A stretch of DNA of 64,000 nucleotides from Streptomyces sp. B21-083 (lineage in GTDB: Bacteria; Actinomycetota; Actinomycetes; Streptomycetales; Streptomycetaceae): assembly GCF_036898825.1 (NCBI RefSeq), contig NZ_JARUND010000001.1:930001-994000 (forward strand). The letters run 5' to 3'. Both the position numbers and the translations under genes were made by a program. Positions 19,128 to 28,055 of the stretch are shown piece by piece. The notes beneath the pieces were generated by a model, which saw only the letters and a list, made by a program, of their open reading frames with translations, searched no databases and was not told where the DNA came from. Every line of letters starts with the position of its first letter. Within the stretch, counting starts at the first letter, position 1.

Positions 19128-19631
19128 ATGCGCAAGGCAAAGCGAACGAGCCAGAGGTGGTGGCGGTGGCGGAGCAATCCGTTGCGCCGCCACACGGACA
19201 TCGTCGAAGCCTGGATCGTCCTGGCCGTCTGGACGGTCATCGTGCTGGGCGGCACTCTCGTCGGCCTGGTGACGGCCCACGCGGCCGATGAGTCCTTCGC
19301 GCGACTGCGGCGCGAGCGCCACTCAGTTCCAGCCGTCCTCGTGGAAGGCACGGCCGAAGCGGTACCGACGGCGAAAGGTGCGGCATCCGAGCGGGTCCGG
19401 GCACAAGTCCGATGGACGGCGTCGGACGGTTCCACTCGTACAGGCCGGACCCTGGTCGACTCCGAGCATCAGGCCGGATCGAAGGTCGTGATCTGGCTGA
19501 ACAGCCGCGGGCAGCTCACCGCGGAGCCGCCGACCGCGGGCGCGGCGGCCTTCGTAGCGGCCCTCTTCGGCACCGGGGCCGCGCTCACCTTCAGTGGCCT
19601 GACATACGCCACCGGACGCCTCGCGCAGTGA
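19128..19631 (+). CDS. Rv1733c-like two-helix membrane protein with early stop
   Basis: A 167-residue protein with AGGAGG 9 bases before ATG. The basic N-terminus RWWRWRSNPLRRHTD leads into a membrane helix (IVLAVWTVIVLGGTLVGLV); a periplasmic domain with VRWTASDGSTRTGRT follows, then a second helix (FVAALFGTGAALTFSGL). This is the layout of Rv1733c, a DosR-regulon antigen of M. tuberculosis. The frame meets TGA at 19629, but the same frame then reads EQWGREWDQAGPQWGRKAT to a TGA at 19712, exactly the family's C-terminal WxxxW pattern. The stop looks like a TGG-to-TGA change. Loss of 27 residues may not abolish function. Role unknown. Confidence 0.82.
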   Translation: MRKAKRTSQRWWRWRSNPLRRHTDIVEAWIVLAVWTVIVLGGTLVGLVTAHAADESFARLRRERHSVPAVLVEGTAEAVPTAKGAASERVRAQVRWTASDGSTRTGRTLVDSEHQAGSKVVIWLNSRGQLTAEPPTAGAAAFVAALFGTGAALTFSGLTYATGRLAQ

Positions 19632-19943
19632 CAGCTCGACCAGGGGCGTTGCGAACAATGGGGCCGTGAGTGGGACCAGGCCGGACCGCAGTGGGGGCGT
19701 AAGGCCACATGATGCGGATATGGGCGCAGCTGCTGCGGACCGACCACCCCGGGTGAGCCCAGTACGGCCTTGCCCGACACCGTCGCCCCGTCTCCGCGCA
19801 GGCGTACCCCGAGCTGGCGACTGCGTATGCCGACAGGCCACCGCAATGGACCCACCTGCCCTCGCGGGGTAGGGCGGAAGCAGCCAGGCTGGTCATATGA
19901 CCCGCCCGGCGACGCACACGCCGGGGAGAGGGAGCTGATCACC

Positions 19944-20609
19944 ATGACGACGCCGGTGGGATTCCACGACCGCCCGGTCCAGGTGAACGCGCACATCGAC
20001 TCGCCACTGTCCCGATGGCTGTGGCTCGTGAAGTGGCTCCTCGCCATTCCGCACTACGTGGTGCTGTTCTTCCTCTGGATCGCTTTCACCGTGGTGACCG
20101 TGATCGCGTTCTTCGCCATCCTGTTCACCGAGCGCTATCCCCGCGCCCTGTTCGACTTCAACCTAGGTGTACTGCGCTGGAGTTGGCGGGTCTCGTACTA
20201 CTCGTACGACGCCCTGGGCACCGACCGGTATCCCCCATTCAGCCTGGGCGAGGAACCGGACTACCCGGCACGGCTGGACATCGCCTACCCGGAGCGGCTC
20301 TCCCGCGGCCTGGTGCTGGTGAAGTGGTGGCTCCTGGCCATCCCGCACTACATGGTCATCGGCTTCTTCCTCGGCGGCGCCCACCTCGGCTGGTGGTCCG
20401 GTGGCCTGATCGCCCTGCTGACGGTCATCGCGGCCGTGATCCTGGCCTTCACCGAGAAGTACCCGAGAGATCTGTTCGACCTGATCATCGGCCTCAACCG
20501 GTGGGTCCTGCGAGTCACCGCGTACGCCACTCTGATGACGGACACGTACCCACCGTTCCGCCTGGACCTGGGCGGCTCGGAGACGGCCACTTCGGAAGAG
20601 CGGGCGTAA
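19944..20609 (+). CDS. DUF4389 membrane protein
   Basis: A 221-residue integral membrane protein; ATG is preceded by GGGGAGAGGGAG. It has two homologous halves, each with a WLVKWLLAIPHY-like start (residues 30 and 117), hydrophobic helices, a TERYPR or TEKYPR motif and a YPPF element (SYYSYDALGTDRYPPFSL and YATLMTDTYPPFRL). This duplicated pattern defines DUF4389 in actinobacteria; no biochemical role is established to my knowledge. It stands alone on the plus strand between the Rv1733c-like gene and the convergent flavodoxin gene. Confidence 0.88.
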   Translation: MTTPVGFHDRPVQVNAHIDSPLSRWLWLVKWLLAIPHYVVLFFLWIAFTVVTVIAFFAILFTERYPRALFDFNLGVLRWSWRVSYYSYDALGTDRYPPFSLGEEPDYPARLDIAYPERLSRGLVLVKWWLLAIPHYMVIGFFLGGAHLGWWSGGLIALLTVIAAVILAFTEKYPRDLFDLIIGLNRWVLRVTAYATLMTDTYPPFRLDLGGSETATSEERA

Positions 20610-20832
20610 CCGCCGCGCCAGTGGCCGTACTTCCGACCGTGTACGGGCTGGGCACCCCGGTGTCTGGACGGCGCCCGACCGTCCGAACCGCCACCCTTCG
20701 GCGCCGCACGCCAGAGAGTCCTGGACGGTACGAGTCCAAACATTGGCCAGGACCAAGGCGCTCGGCCCTCCCTCCACGCCCTCGTCACCAGGCCAGGGAC
20801 TGGAGGCCGGCGACGGGTGCCAGCCGTCCGAT

Positions 20833-21342
20833 TCAGGTCCTGGGCGACTCCTTCGCCAGTTCGCTGCCGATGCGCGCGGCCCACGCCTCGATCTGACGGA
20901 AGTCGCGGAAGTCCCCGCCCTTCCCGGAGGAGACGATCTTCCGGGCGATGAATCCCTTCGCTCCCTCTTCGAGGCAGCCGCCGAACGTGACGTGTTCCCG
21001 GACATCCAGCCGGATCATGGCCCGGCGGACGCCGGGAACAGGTGGGATGTCGCGTTCCGAGGCCGAGGCGTCGAGGGGACCGCTGCTGAAGAACCACAGC
21101 GGACGCCGGGACAGCTCGCGGGCGTGCCGCCGGACGAAGTGGCGTGCGTCGCTGTGCCAGCGTCCCGCGTACAGGCCGCCGCCGACCACTACGGCGTCGT
21201 ACGACTCCAGATTCGTCACGGACCGGGCGGGCATCGCCTCGACCGTCAGTCCCTCCTTGCGCAGGACGTCGGCGATGGCCTCCGCGATCTGCGCGGTCGA
21301 CCCGTTCGTCGTCCCAAAGGCGACCAGCACCTTGCTCACCAT
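20833..21342 (-). CDS. Flavodoxin-domain protein (HemG-like)
   Basis: A 169-residue FMN-binding flavodoxin-like protein. The phosphate-binding loop is GTTNGSTAQIAEAIAD at residues 10-25, followed by YDAVVVGGGLYAGRWH, which resembles HemG-type menaquinone-dependent protoporphyrinogen oxidase. WFFSSGPLDASASERDIPP is a distinctive tract that reappears in a broken copy near 32.3 kb. It probably transfers electrons in the cytoplasm; the partner is unknown and nearby genes do not settle whether it is HemG. Divergent copies of this family recur beside USP clusters in Streptomyces. Confidence 0.85.
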   Translation of the reverse strand: MVSKVLVAFGTTNGSTAQIAEAIADVLRKEGLTVEAMPARSVTNLESYDAVVVGGGLYAGRWHSDARHFVRRHARELSRRPLWFFSSGPLDASASERDIPPVPGVRRAMIRLDVREHVTFGGCLEEGAKGFIARKIVSSGKGGDFRDFRQIEAWAARIGSELAKESPRT

Positions 21343-21476
21343 GACGGTCCGCCTCCTCTCACAGCCTTCGTAGCCATTCCTCGGTCACACCCTGCTCGCC
21401 GGCTCGTCAGGCCGCGCGCACATGTCGCCCAGCGGCCGTGGGAGCTTGTCGACCACCGCTTCATGTCACTTCCTCC

Positions 21477-24170
21477 TCAGCGCAGTCGACGCAGATAGGG
21501 GTCCTGAGGCCGACGCTGCAGCAGGCGTACGCGTGCGTCGAGCACGGTGACCTCGCCGGGTGTCGCCAGGACGGGGTTGAAGTCGGCTTCGGCGAGCTGC
21601 GGCAGGTCGCTCGCCATCCGGGAGAGGCGCAGGAGCAGCCCTTCGAGCCCTTCGAGGTCGACCGGTCCGCCGCCGTACGCGCCGAACAGCAGCGGAGCAC
21701 AGCGCGGTGCGGTGATCAGGTCATGCACGTCGTGGTCGGTCAGCGGCGCGAGCCGTGCGGCATGGTCGGCGAGGACCTCGGTCGCCGTGCCGCCGAGCCC
21801 GAAGAGCACGAGCGGGCCGAAGACTTGGTCCTGCACCACGCCCGCGAACAGTTCGGTACCGCGCGCGGCGAGCGGCTGGACCACCACTCCGGTCATGAGC
21901 CCGGCGAACCGGGTCTCGAAGGCCCGGAAGGCGGCGCGCACTTGGGCGTCGCCCTGGAGATCGAGATGAACTGCGTGCTGTTCACTCTTGTGGAGCAGGC
22001 CCGGCCAGTGTGCCTTCAGGACCACCCGGCCATCGGCACCGCGCAGCCGATCGGCGGCCACGACGGCGTCGTCCTCGGTCTCGGCCCAGGCCCAGGGCAG
22101 TTGTGGGATGCCGTAGCAGGCGAGCAGTTCAGCGCAGGAGCGCGGATCGAGCCAGCCGCCGTCCGCGTGCGCGGTCAGGTACGCCTCGGCGACCGCGTGC
22201 GCGCGAGCCGTGTCGACCTGGACCAGTGTCGGGATCGTCCCGGCCGGGCGGCTCAACCACGCCGAACGGCGGGCCGCATGTGCCAACGCCCTTGCCGCCG
22301 CCCCGGGTTCGGCGTACGAGGGGATGGTGCCGCCCTCCGTGGCGGGCAGCAGCCTGACGGGCAGGTCCTGTTCGAGCCGTACGGCGGCGACCGGCCGTGC
22401 CCGGCGTCCGGGACCGTCGGTGAGGACACGGATCAGGTCGTCGCCGGTCGCCTCGGCGACCGCGGTGGGAACAAGGGCCAGCAATACGGCGTCGGCCTCC
22501 GGACACCGCATGATCCTTTCCACGCAGTCCCGGAGCTGCTCCTCCGTAACGGCGGCGGTGGCATCCACGGGATTGCCGACGGCGGCTCCGTCGGGCAAAA
22601 CGGCGAGCAAGGCGTCCACCGTGTCGGGAGTGAGCTGCGGCAGGGAAAGCCCCGCCTCCGCGCAGGCGTCGGCGGCCAGGACACCCGCACCGCCCGCGTT
22701 GGTGACGATCACCACGCGGGTGCCCGCGGGGAGTGGCTGGGAGTGCATCAGGGCGGCGGTTTCCAGAAGTTCGCCGACCGATCGGGTGGCGGTGATGCCG
22801 GCCTGGGTGAAAAGCGCTTGGCGGGTCATGGTCCGGGAGGCGGCGGCCGCGGTGTGCGAGGCGGCGGCACGCCGGCCCGCGTCGGTGCGACCGGCGTCGA
22901 CGGTCAGCACCGGCATCCGGCGGGTCACGCGCCGGGCCGTGCGGGAGAAGGCGCGCGGGTTGCCGAACGACTCCAGGTGCAGCAGGGCGAGGTCGGTGCG
23001 GCCGTCGCTCTCCCACCACTGGAGCATGTCGTTTCCGCTGACGTCGTACTTGTCGCCGAGCGAGACGAAGGACGAGACACCGGTGCCGAGGCGGGACAGC
23101 CCCTCGAGCAGGGCGATGCCCACCCCACCGGACTGCACAGCGACGCCTGCCGTGCCGGGGCTCGGATGAGCGGCCGCGAAGGTGGCGTCGAGGGAGAGGT
23201 CCGGATCGGTGTTGGAGATGCCCAGGCAGTTGGGGCCCACCAACCGCATGCCGTACGTCCGGCACGCCGCCAGCAACGCCTGAGCCTGGCCTCCGTCGAG
23301 CCCGGCGGAGACGACGACGAGTGCCCGAACTCCGGCCTTGCCGCACTCCTCCGCAGTCGCGGGGAGCGCCGCCGCGGGCACCGCGAGGACCGCGAGATCG
23401 GGGACCTTGGGCAGCGCGCTCACCGAGGGATGACATGGCACACCCAGCACCGACGTGACGTTCGGGTTCACGGCGAAGAGCAGCCTTGTGAAACCACCCG
23501 CGTGCAGATGGTGCAGGAGAGCCCGTCCCACCGACCCCGACCGGCGCCCGGCACCGACCACCGCTACTGTCTCCGGCCGCAGCAGTGGCACCAGGCTGGC
23601 CACATCCGCGGCCCGGCCACGCGTCTCCACCGTGGACAGGTACGCCTCGTCCTCAGCAAGCTCGATGGTGCAGCGCACCTCTGGGCCTTCGAAGTGACGG
23701 GCTGTACGCAGTCCCAGATCGGCGAAGAGCCGGAGCACTTCGTGATTCTCGCTGAGCGCGTCAGCGGTGAACGTGCTGATGCCCTCCGCTCGGGCAGCCG
23801 AGACCAGATGCTCGACGAGGAGGGTACCGACGCCCCGGTGGTGCAGTCCCTCGGCCACGGCGATGGAGATCTCGGCCGATGTCTTGTCCTCGCCGGTCTC
23901 GTACTCGGCCAGGCCGATCACCTGGCCTTGTGTCTCGGCCAGCAGCGCTCGGTATCCGGGGCGCGGCGGCGCGCAGGCCCGGTCGGCCGCCATCGTGGCG
24001 GAGCGCCGGCTCGCGGCGAAGAACCGCAGCCGGAGATTCTCCGTGGACATCTCCTCGTACAACCTTTGCAGCTGTTCGTGATCTCGCGGCGTCACGGCCC
24101 GGATGGACACAGTCGTGCCGTCCGCGAGCAGAGCGTGAACCATGGGTCGACTGCGCTCGTCGTCCGTCAT
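21477..24170 (-). CDS. Protein acetyltransferase, GNAT fused to NDP-forming acyl-CoA synthetase (Pat-like)
   Basis: An 897-residue fusion. ATG 24170 is 6 bases from GGAGG; GTG 24173 is too close. Residues 15-170 are a GNAT domain (VSIRAVTPRDHEQLQRLY, then the acetyl-CoA loop HHRGVGTLLVEHL). Residues 195-880 are an acetate-CoA ligase (ADP-forming)-like region with a CoA-binding Rossmann fold (PETVAVVGAGRRSGSVG), a succinyl-CoA-ligase-like domain (VGPNCLGISN) and an ATP-grasp part (VLKAHWPGLLHKSEQHAV). It resembles Pat/PatZ lysine acetyltransferases that silence acyl-CoA synthetases. GNAT comes first, the reverse of Salmonella Pat, as in some Streptomyces enzymes. The USP remnant sits directly upstream. 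Confidence 0.88.
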   Translation of the reverse strand: MTDDERSRPMVHALLADGTTVSIRAVTPRDHEQLQRLYEEMSTENLRLRFFAASRRSATMAADRACAPPRPGYRALLAETQGQVIGLAEYETGEDKTSAEISIAVAEGLHHRGVGTLLVEHLVSAARAEGISTFTADALSENHEVLRLFADLGLRTARHFEGPEVRCTIELAEDEAYLSTVETRGRAADVASLVPLLRPETVAVVGAGRRSGSVGRALLHHLHAGGFTRLLFAVNPNVTSVLGVPCHPSVSALPKVPDLAVLAVPAAALPATAEECGKAGVRALVVVSAGLDGGQAQALLAACRTYGMRLVGPNCLGISNTDPDLSLDATFAAAHPSPGTAGVAVQSGGVGIALLEGLSRLGTGVSSFVSLGDKYDVSGNDMLQWWESDGRTDLALLHLESFGNPRAFSRTARRVTRRMPVLTVDAGRTDAGRRAAASHTAAAASRTMTRQALFTQAGITATRSVGELLETAALMHSQPLPAGTRVVIVTNAGGAGVLAADACAEAGLSLPQLTPDTVDALLAVLPDGAAVGNPVDATAAVTEEQLRDCVERIMRCPEADAVLLALVPTAVAEATGDDLIRVLTDGPGRRARPVAAVRLEQDLPVRLLPATEGGTIPSYAEPGAAARALAHAARRSAWLSRPAGTIPTLVQVDTARAHAVAEAYLTAHADGGWLDPRSCAELLACYGIPQLPWAWAETEDDAVVAADRLRGADGRVVLKAHWPGLLHKSEQHAVHLDLQGDAQVRAAFRAFETRFAGLMTGVVVQPLAARGTELFAGVVQDQVFGPLVLFGLGGTATEVLADHAARLAPLTDHDVHDLITAPRCAPLLFGAYGGGPVDLEGLEGLLLRLSRMASDLPQLAEADFNPVLATPGEVTVLDARVRLLQRRPQDPYLRRLR

Positions 24171-24189
24171 CACGTGCCTCCTCGAAACC

Positions 24190-24440
24190 TCAGCACCCGC
24201 CGGAGATCTTCGGATCCGGGTTGCGCAGCCAGGCGCGTTCCGCGCACGACGCGGCGATGTTCACCGCCATGATCGCTCCGGACGGGCGGGTCGGTGCGGA
24301 AGGAGGGAAGCGTCTCTCGTAATGCTCCCGCGCAGGGAGCCGCGGACAAGCCGCACGGACAGTCCGTGGCGCGCCGCCTCGTCCACCGCCTCCAGGCTGG
24401 AATCCGATCCGTCGACCTCCAAGGCCAGCGGACGCTCCAT
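24190..24440 (-). pseudogene. Universal stress protein remnant
   Basis: Opens at ATG with UspA-like MERPLALEVDGSDSSLEAVD, continues ARHGLSVRLVRGSL, then shifts frame near 24325 and ends ASCAERAWLRNPDPKISGG, matching about residues 1-75 of a UspA domain with gaps. The first ATP-binding aspartate region is present, but the glycine loop and the entire second domain are absent. It cannot be functional. It ends just before the acetyltransferase ribosome binding site, so a deletion removed its 3' part. Confidence 0.65.
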
Positions 24441-24714
24441 CGTCCCACCGCCTTTCTGCCCAGCCACTGTGAGAGCCCCTGTGAATACGGTCGCACCGCC
24501 CTGGGCCCACCGCGACGCGCGCTTCGGCTTCCGGAGTGCCTCCGCCCAGGTTGCGCCACGCCGGTTTGCGGCGATGGTGGAGTCATGCGGCCGGAAGCAG
24601 GACGCCGCTGGGTCCCACGCCCGCCATGGCTTTCGCACCGGCAGCGTGCTGAGACGTCCGTGACCGGACAGGAGCCCGGCTCCACTTCGAGGTCGCGGAG
24701 AAGGGACGGCCATC

Positions 24715-25173
24715 GTGGTTGCGAGGACCGGCGTTTTCGGCGCCATGACCCAGGAGCATCGCGAGCAGCTCATGTCACACGCTCGTGAGGTGTCGTTCGC
24801 GGCGGGCGAGCGCATCTTCGACGAGGGCGGCAAGGCCGACCGCTTCTGGATCATCCACACGGGCACGGTCGCTCTCGACCTTCACGTGCCCGGCCGCCAG
24901 GCAGCGGTCGTCGAGACCCTCGGCGCCGGAAGAATGCTGGGCTGGTCCTGGCTGGTCCCTCCCCATCACTGGCACATGGGGGCCGAAGCCACCAGCCCGG
25001 TGCGTGCCTACGAGTTCGACGCGGCGGCGGTTCGTGAACTGTGCGCGAAGGACCCGGGGCTGGATCACGAGCTCTGTACTTATGTCTCCGGCGTGCTCGC
25101 GCGCCGACTGAGATCCGCCCGGGTGCGACTACTCGACCTGTACGCGCCCCACGGAGCGGGCGAGGTCCCCTGA
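24715..25173 (+). CDS. Stand-alone cyclic-nucleotide-binding domain protein
   Basis: A 152-residue Crp/Fnr-type sensor domain without a DNA-binding helix-turn-helix. GTG follows GGAGAAGGGA. Residues 8-125 form the beta-roll: VSFAAGERIFDEGGKADRFW, GTVALDLHVPG, and a lid region AGRMLGWSWLVPPHHWHMG that replaces the canonical cAMP RxSA pocket. The C-helix (LCTYVSGVLARRLRSARVRL) would allow dimerisation. The ligand may not be cAMP. It lies 24 bases before a CBS-BON gene and is probably cotranscribed, a pairing that suggests joint sensing of nucleotides. Output unknown. Confidence 0.85.
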   Translation: MVARTGVFGAMTQEHREQLMSHAREVSFAAGERIFDEGGKADRFWIIHTGTVALDLHVPGRQAAVVETLGAGRMLGWSWLVPPHHWHMGAEATSPVRAYEFDAAAVRELCAKDPGLDHELCTYVSGVLARRLRSARVRLLDLYAPHGAGEVP

Positions 25174-25197
25174 CAAGGCGAGACGAGGTGCTTCGAA

Positions 25198-25875
25198 GTG
25201 CCGCAGACCCCGCACATCGTGAGCGATGTGATGACTCAGACGGTCGTGGCTGTCGGCCGCGACGCGCCCTTCAAAGAGATCGTCCGGACCATGGAGCAGT
25301 GGAAAGTCAGCGCCATGCCCGTCCTTGAGGGCGAAGGCCGCGTCATCGGTGTCGTCTCCGAAGCCGACCTGCTGCCCAAGGAGGAGTTCCGTGACAGCGA
25401 CCCGAGCCTCTTCGAGCAACGTCGGCGTCTGTCCGACGTCGCCAAGGCCGGGGCAGCAACGGCGGAGGAGCTCATGAGCACCCCCGCCATCACGGTCCAC
25501 CCCGGCGTCACCCTGGCCCAAGCGGCAAGGATCATGGCCGTCCGCCACGTCAAGCGTCTGCCCGTGGTCGACGACATCGGCATGCTCCAGGGCATCGTCA
25601 GCCGTGCCGATCTGCTGAAGGTCTTCCTGCGGTCGGACGAGGACATCGAGGAAGAGGTTCGCCGCACAGTGGTGTCCTACCTCTTCCCGGCCTTCAGCCA
25701 CGCCATCCACGTGAACGTCCACGAGGGAGTGGTCATCCTCCGCGGACACATCCGCGACACCTCGCTCATCTCGGTCGCCGTGCGCCTCGTGCGCGCCGTG
25801 GAGGGCGTCGTGGACGTCGAGCCCCACCTCACCGGCGAGGCCACCGCTCCGTCTGAACCGGGGAGCCTTCAGTGA
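25198..25875 (+). CDS. CBS-pair and BON domain protein
   Basis: A 225-residue protein starting at GTG. CBS1 (residues 8-62) includes MTQTVVAVGRDAPFKEIV and GVVSEADLLPKEEF; CBS2 (90-145) includes MSTPAITVHPGVTLAQAAR and VKRLPVVDD. A BON-like domain (150-215) has VNVHEGVVILRGHIRD. CBS pairs usually bind adenine nucleotides; BON domains bind membranes or partners. Similar CBS proteins (HRP1/Rv2626c) are strongly hypoxia-induced in mycobacteria, although HRP1 lacks BON. It follows the cyclic-nucleotide-binding protein closely. Confidence 0.9.
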   Translation: MPQTPHIVSDVMTQTVVAVGRDAPFKEIVRTMEQWKVSAMPVLEGEGRVIGVVSEADLLPKEEFRDSDPSLFEQRRRLSDVAKAGAATAEELMSTPAITVHPGVTLAQAARIMAVRHVKRLPVVDDIGMLQGIVSRADLLKVFLRSDEDIEEEVRRTVVSYLFPAFSHAIHVNVHEGVVILRGHIRDTSLISVAVRLVRAVEGVVDVEPHLTGEATAPSEPGSLQ

Positions 25876-25933
25876 AGTCGGGCAATGCAGCCCCGCGACC
25901 AGGGTGGAAGGGGGCCTGCGCCGGACTTCACTG
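25870..25933. repeat. 10-bp inverted repeat spanning a stop codon
   Basis: CAGTGAAGTC, which contains the CBS-BON stop codon, pairs exactly with GACTTCACTG 44 bases later, and the stem continues with a mismatch then two GC pairs. It lies between convergent genes and could act as a bidirectional terminator or an mRNA 3'-end stem. Confidence 0.4.
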
Positions 25934-26067
25934 GGGGTCGAGCACAGCTCTCACTCACATCTCGACCGAAGCAATACGGCACCCCTGAGAGGGGCGGCGG
26001 CAGATCCCGGTCACAGGACCAAAGCGCCTCGCCAACAGACCACGGGGCTCATCCGGGCCCTACCTGG

Positions 26068-26886
26068 TCATATCTGCGGAACGACCGCGATCGGACACGG
26101 CGCATGATGTAGCACCGCATGGTTGACCAAGCCCAGCTGCAGACCGACGTGCCCATGTCGTCTCCGGGCTCCGACGACGAGCAGATCAGCACCGGACGCG
26201 GCATTCAGGAGCGCCTGTCGTGCCGCGCCCTCGACCACCTCGCTCCTCACCGTCACGTCCGGATACCGCTGCTCGGGGCCGCGCAAGACGTCGGCGAGCA
26301 CCTGGGCAGGCGGGCGGTCGAAGGCCTGGAGGGCGTAGCCGGACAGGCCCGGAGGCCCGGGGTTACCGACCGGGACACTCCAGGCGTGCACCGCCAGGAG
26401 CCGACAGCGCCGCACGTGGGCCTCGCGGAACGCGAACTCCACGGCCGTACCGCTGCCTTCCCCGTCCTCGACCCCGACCACGACGCACCCGAACCGGCCA
26501 TGCCGGGGCTCCACCCCGCCGCGCACCACGACGACCGGGCAGTCGGCATGGGCCGCCACAGCCAGACTGACCGAACCGAGGAGCAGGCCGGCGAGACCTC
26601 CGAGCCCTCTGGACCCGAGTACCAGAGCGAGGGCGTTGCGCCCATCGCTGACCAGCGCGGACGCCGCGTCTTCGGACAGCACCTCACTCGACAGCCGTAC
26701 CGCAGGAGCACTCTTCCTGGCTCGCTCCGAGGCGGCGGCGACCAGGTCCGACGCGTCGTGGTCAGCCGGGGCCGCGTGCAGGAGATGGAGCGGCACATCG
26801 TGTCGGACTGCCTCGTCCGCGGCCCAGTCCACCGCCTCAAGACTCGCCTCGGACCCGTCGATGCCGACCACCAGGGGAACCGCCAT
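26068..26886 (-). CDS. Universal stress protein, tandem UspA domains
   Basis: A 272-residue protein whose ATG has GGAGGAGG upstream. Domain 1 opens MAVPLVVGIDGSEASLEAVD and has GSRGLGGLAGLLLGSV, a perfect ATP-binding glycine loop near residue 93. Domain 2 opens VVVGVEDGEGSGTAVEFAF; its loop GARRRHGHVGLQLGLV lacks several glycines and may not bind nucleotide. It ends VLHHAPCPIAVVPQI, the typical USP end. It is divergent from the next USP across a 262-base region that should hold both promoters. Confidence 0.9.
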   Translation of the reverse strand: MAVPLVVGIDGSEASLEAVDWAADEAVRHDVPLHLLHAAPADHDASDLVAAASERARKSAPAVRLSSEVLSEDAASALVSDGRNALALVLGSRGLGGLAGLLLGSVSLAVAAHADCPVVVVRGGVEPRHGRFGCVVVGVEDGEGSGTAVEFAFREAHVRRCRLLAVHAWSVPVGNPGPPGLSGYALQAFDRPPAQVLADVLRGPEQRYPDVTVRSEVVEGAARQALLNAASGADLLVVGARRRHGHVGLQLGLVNHAVLHHAPCPIAVVPQI

Positions 26887-27148
26887 TGCTTCCGCCTCCT
26901 CCTCATGCCGGACTTCACGTCCGTCCGTTTCGCCGCCGCTTCCGGGACCACATGCGCCGCGCGGAGATCTGGGGTACTCCTCAAGGGAGAAGCGTCGTGC
27001 TCAACGCGCCGGCACAGATGCGCATGTGCTGCGGCGACTACGCCCCACAGCCGACCTGCACGGCCGCCGACGCACGGGGACGGCAGTAGTCCGGACGGCG
27101 GCCACACTCACCGTCCTTCCAGCTTCGTACGAGACGGAGGCAGTCGCC

Positions 27149-28027
27149 ATGGAACGAGTCCTCACCGTGGGCCTGGACGGCTCACCCGAGAGCCTCGCCG
27201 CTGCCCATTGGGCCGCAGAAGAAGCCCAGCGGCGCAAACTCACCCTGCGCCTGCTGCATGCGTGGCCCCTGCTGGCACCGGAACCGGCCCGCGTCCCTGC
27301 GGAACTGGACCAGAACTACTGGGCGAAGCGGCTCGTGCACAACGCCCAGACGGAACTCCAGGCGCACTACCCGGGCCTCACCGTCGTCGGCAACCTGGTC
27401 GCCGACGACGCCCAGGACGCGCTGATCCGAGCGGCGTCGGAATCCGAGATGCTCGTGCTCGGCTCGCGGGGCCTGACTCCCGTGGAGAGCTACTTCCTCG
27501 GCGACATCAGCATGATCGTCGTGGGACGCGCCGAGCGGCCGGTGGTCCTGGTGCGTGCCGAGGGGCGTACGGAAAAGCCCACGACGCCCGAACCAGGTGC
27601 GACAGGCGACGTAGTGGTGGCGCTGAAACTGCACGCCCCGTACGACGAACTGCTCGAGTTCGCCTTCACCACCGCCGCGGCACGGAGCCTGCCCCTACGT
27701 GCCGTCCATGGCCGCAGCAGTCCGCTCCACGCGTACACCCCCTGGGGTGTGGACCACACCGTGACCCAGGAGATCGTCCAAGGTGTGCAGAAGGATCTGA
27801 ACCAGGCGCTCCGCCCTTGGCGCGAGAAGTTTCCGGGCGTGAAAGTCGCCGACACCATCCGTCTCGAAAGTCCTGCCAGGGCCGTCGTAGGAGCCGCAGA
27901 GGGCGCCGAGCTGCTGGTCGTCGGCCGACGCAAGCACCACCCCGACGTGGGACCGCACCTGGGCCCGGTGGCCCAGGCCGCCGTCCACCACGCGCGCTGC
28001 CCTGTCGCTGTCGTCCCCCATGACTGA
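27149..28027 (+). CDS. Universal stress protein, tandem UspA domains
   Basis: A 292-residue protein; GGAGG lies 8 bases before ATG. Domain 1 begins VLTVGLDGSPESLAAAHWAA and has GSRGLTPVESYFLGDISM. Domain 2 begins VVVALKLHAPYDELLEFAF, where the usual G-x-D-G-S strand is replaced, and GRRKHHPDVGPHLGPV is a degenerate glycine loop. The second domain is thus probably structural. Length and end (VHHARCPVAVVPHD) fit the family. It is divergent from the minus-strand USP and has a hairpin 8 bases after its stop. Confidence 0.88.
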   Translation: MERVLTVGLDGSPESLAAAHWAAEEAQRRKLTLRLLHAWPLLAPEPARVPAELDQNYWAKRLVHNAQTELQAHYPGLTVVGNLVADDAQDALIRAASESEMLVLGSRGLTPVESYFLGDISMIVVGRAERPVVLVRAEGRTEKPTTPEPGATGDVVVALKLHAPYDELLEFAFTTAAARSLPLRAVHGRSSPLHAYTPWGVDHTVTQEIVQGVQKDLNQALRPWREKFPGVKVADTIRLESPARAVVGAAEGAELLVVGRRKHHPDVGPHLGPVAQAAVHHARCPVAVVPHD

Positions 28028-28034
28028 GCCGAGC

Positions 28035-28055
28035 CACCACGGGGACCCGGTGGTG
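28035..28055 (+). terminator. Hairpin after the USP gene
   Basis: CACCAC and GTGGTG form a 6-bp stem around a 9-base loop that itself has GGG opposite CCC, only 8 bases past the stop. No T tract, as usual in this genome. Confidence 0.45.

Noticed and set aside
21438..24272. Long plus-strand open frame of about 940 codons opposite the acetyltransferase
   Set aside because: It is antisense to a well-conserved gene, is rich in Arg/Gly/His, and has no motifs. High GC content makes long antisense frames common.
27018..27089. 23-residue frame MRMCCGDYAPQPTCTAADAR... as a cysteine-type leader peptide
   Set aside because: There is no clear ribosome site, no attenuator hairpin and no cysteine-related gene downstream; a USP gene follows.
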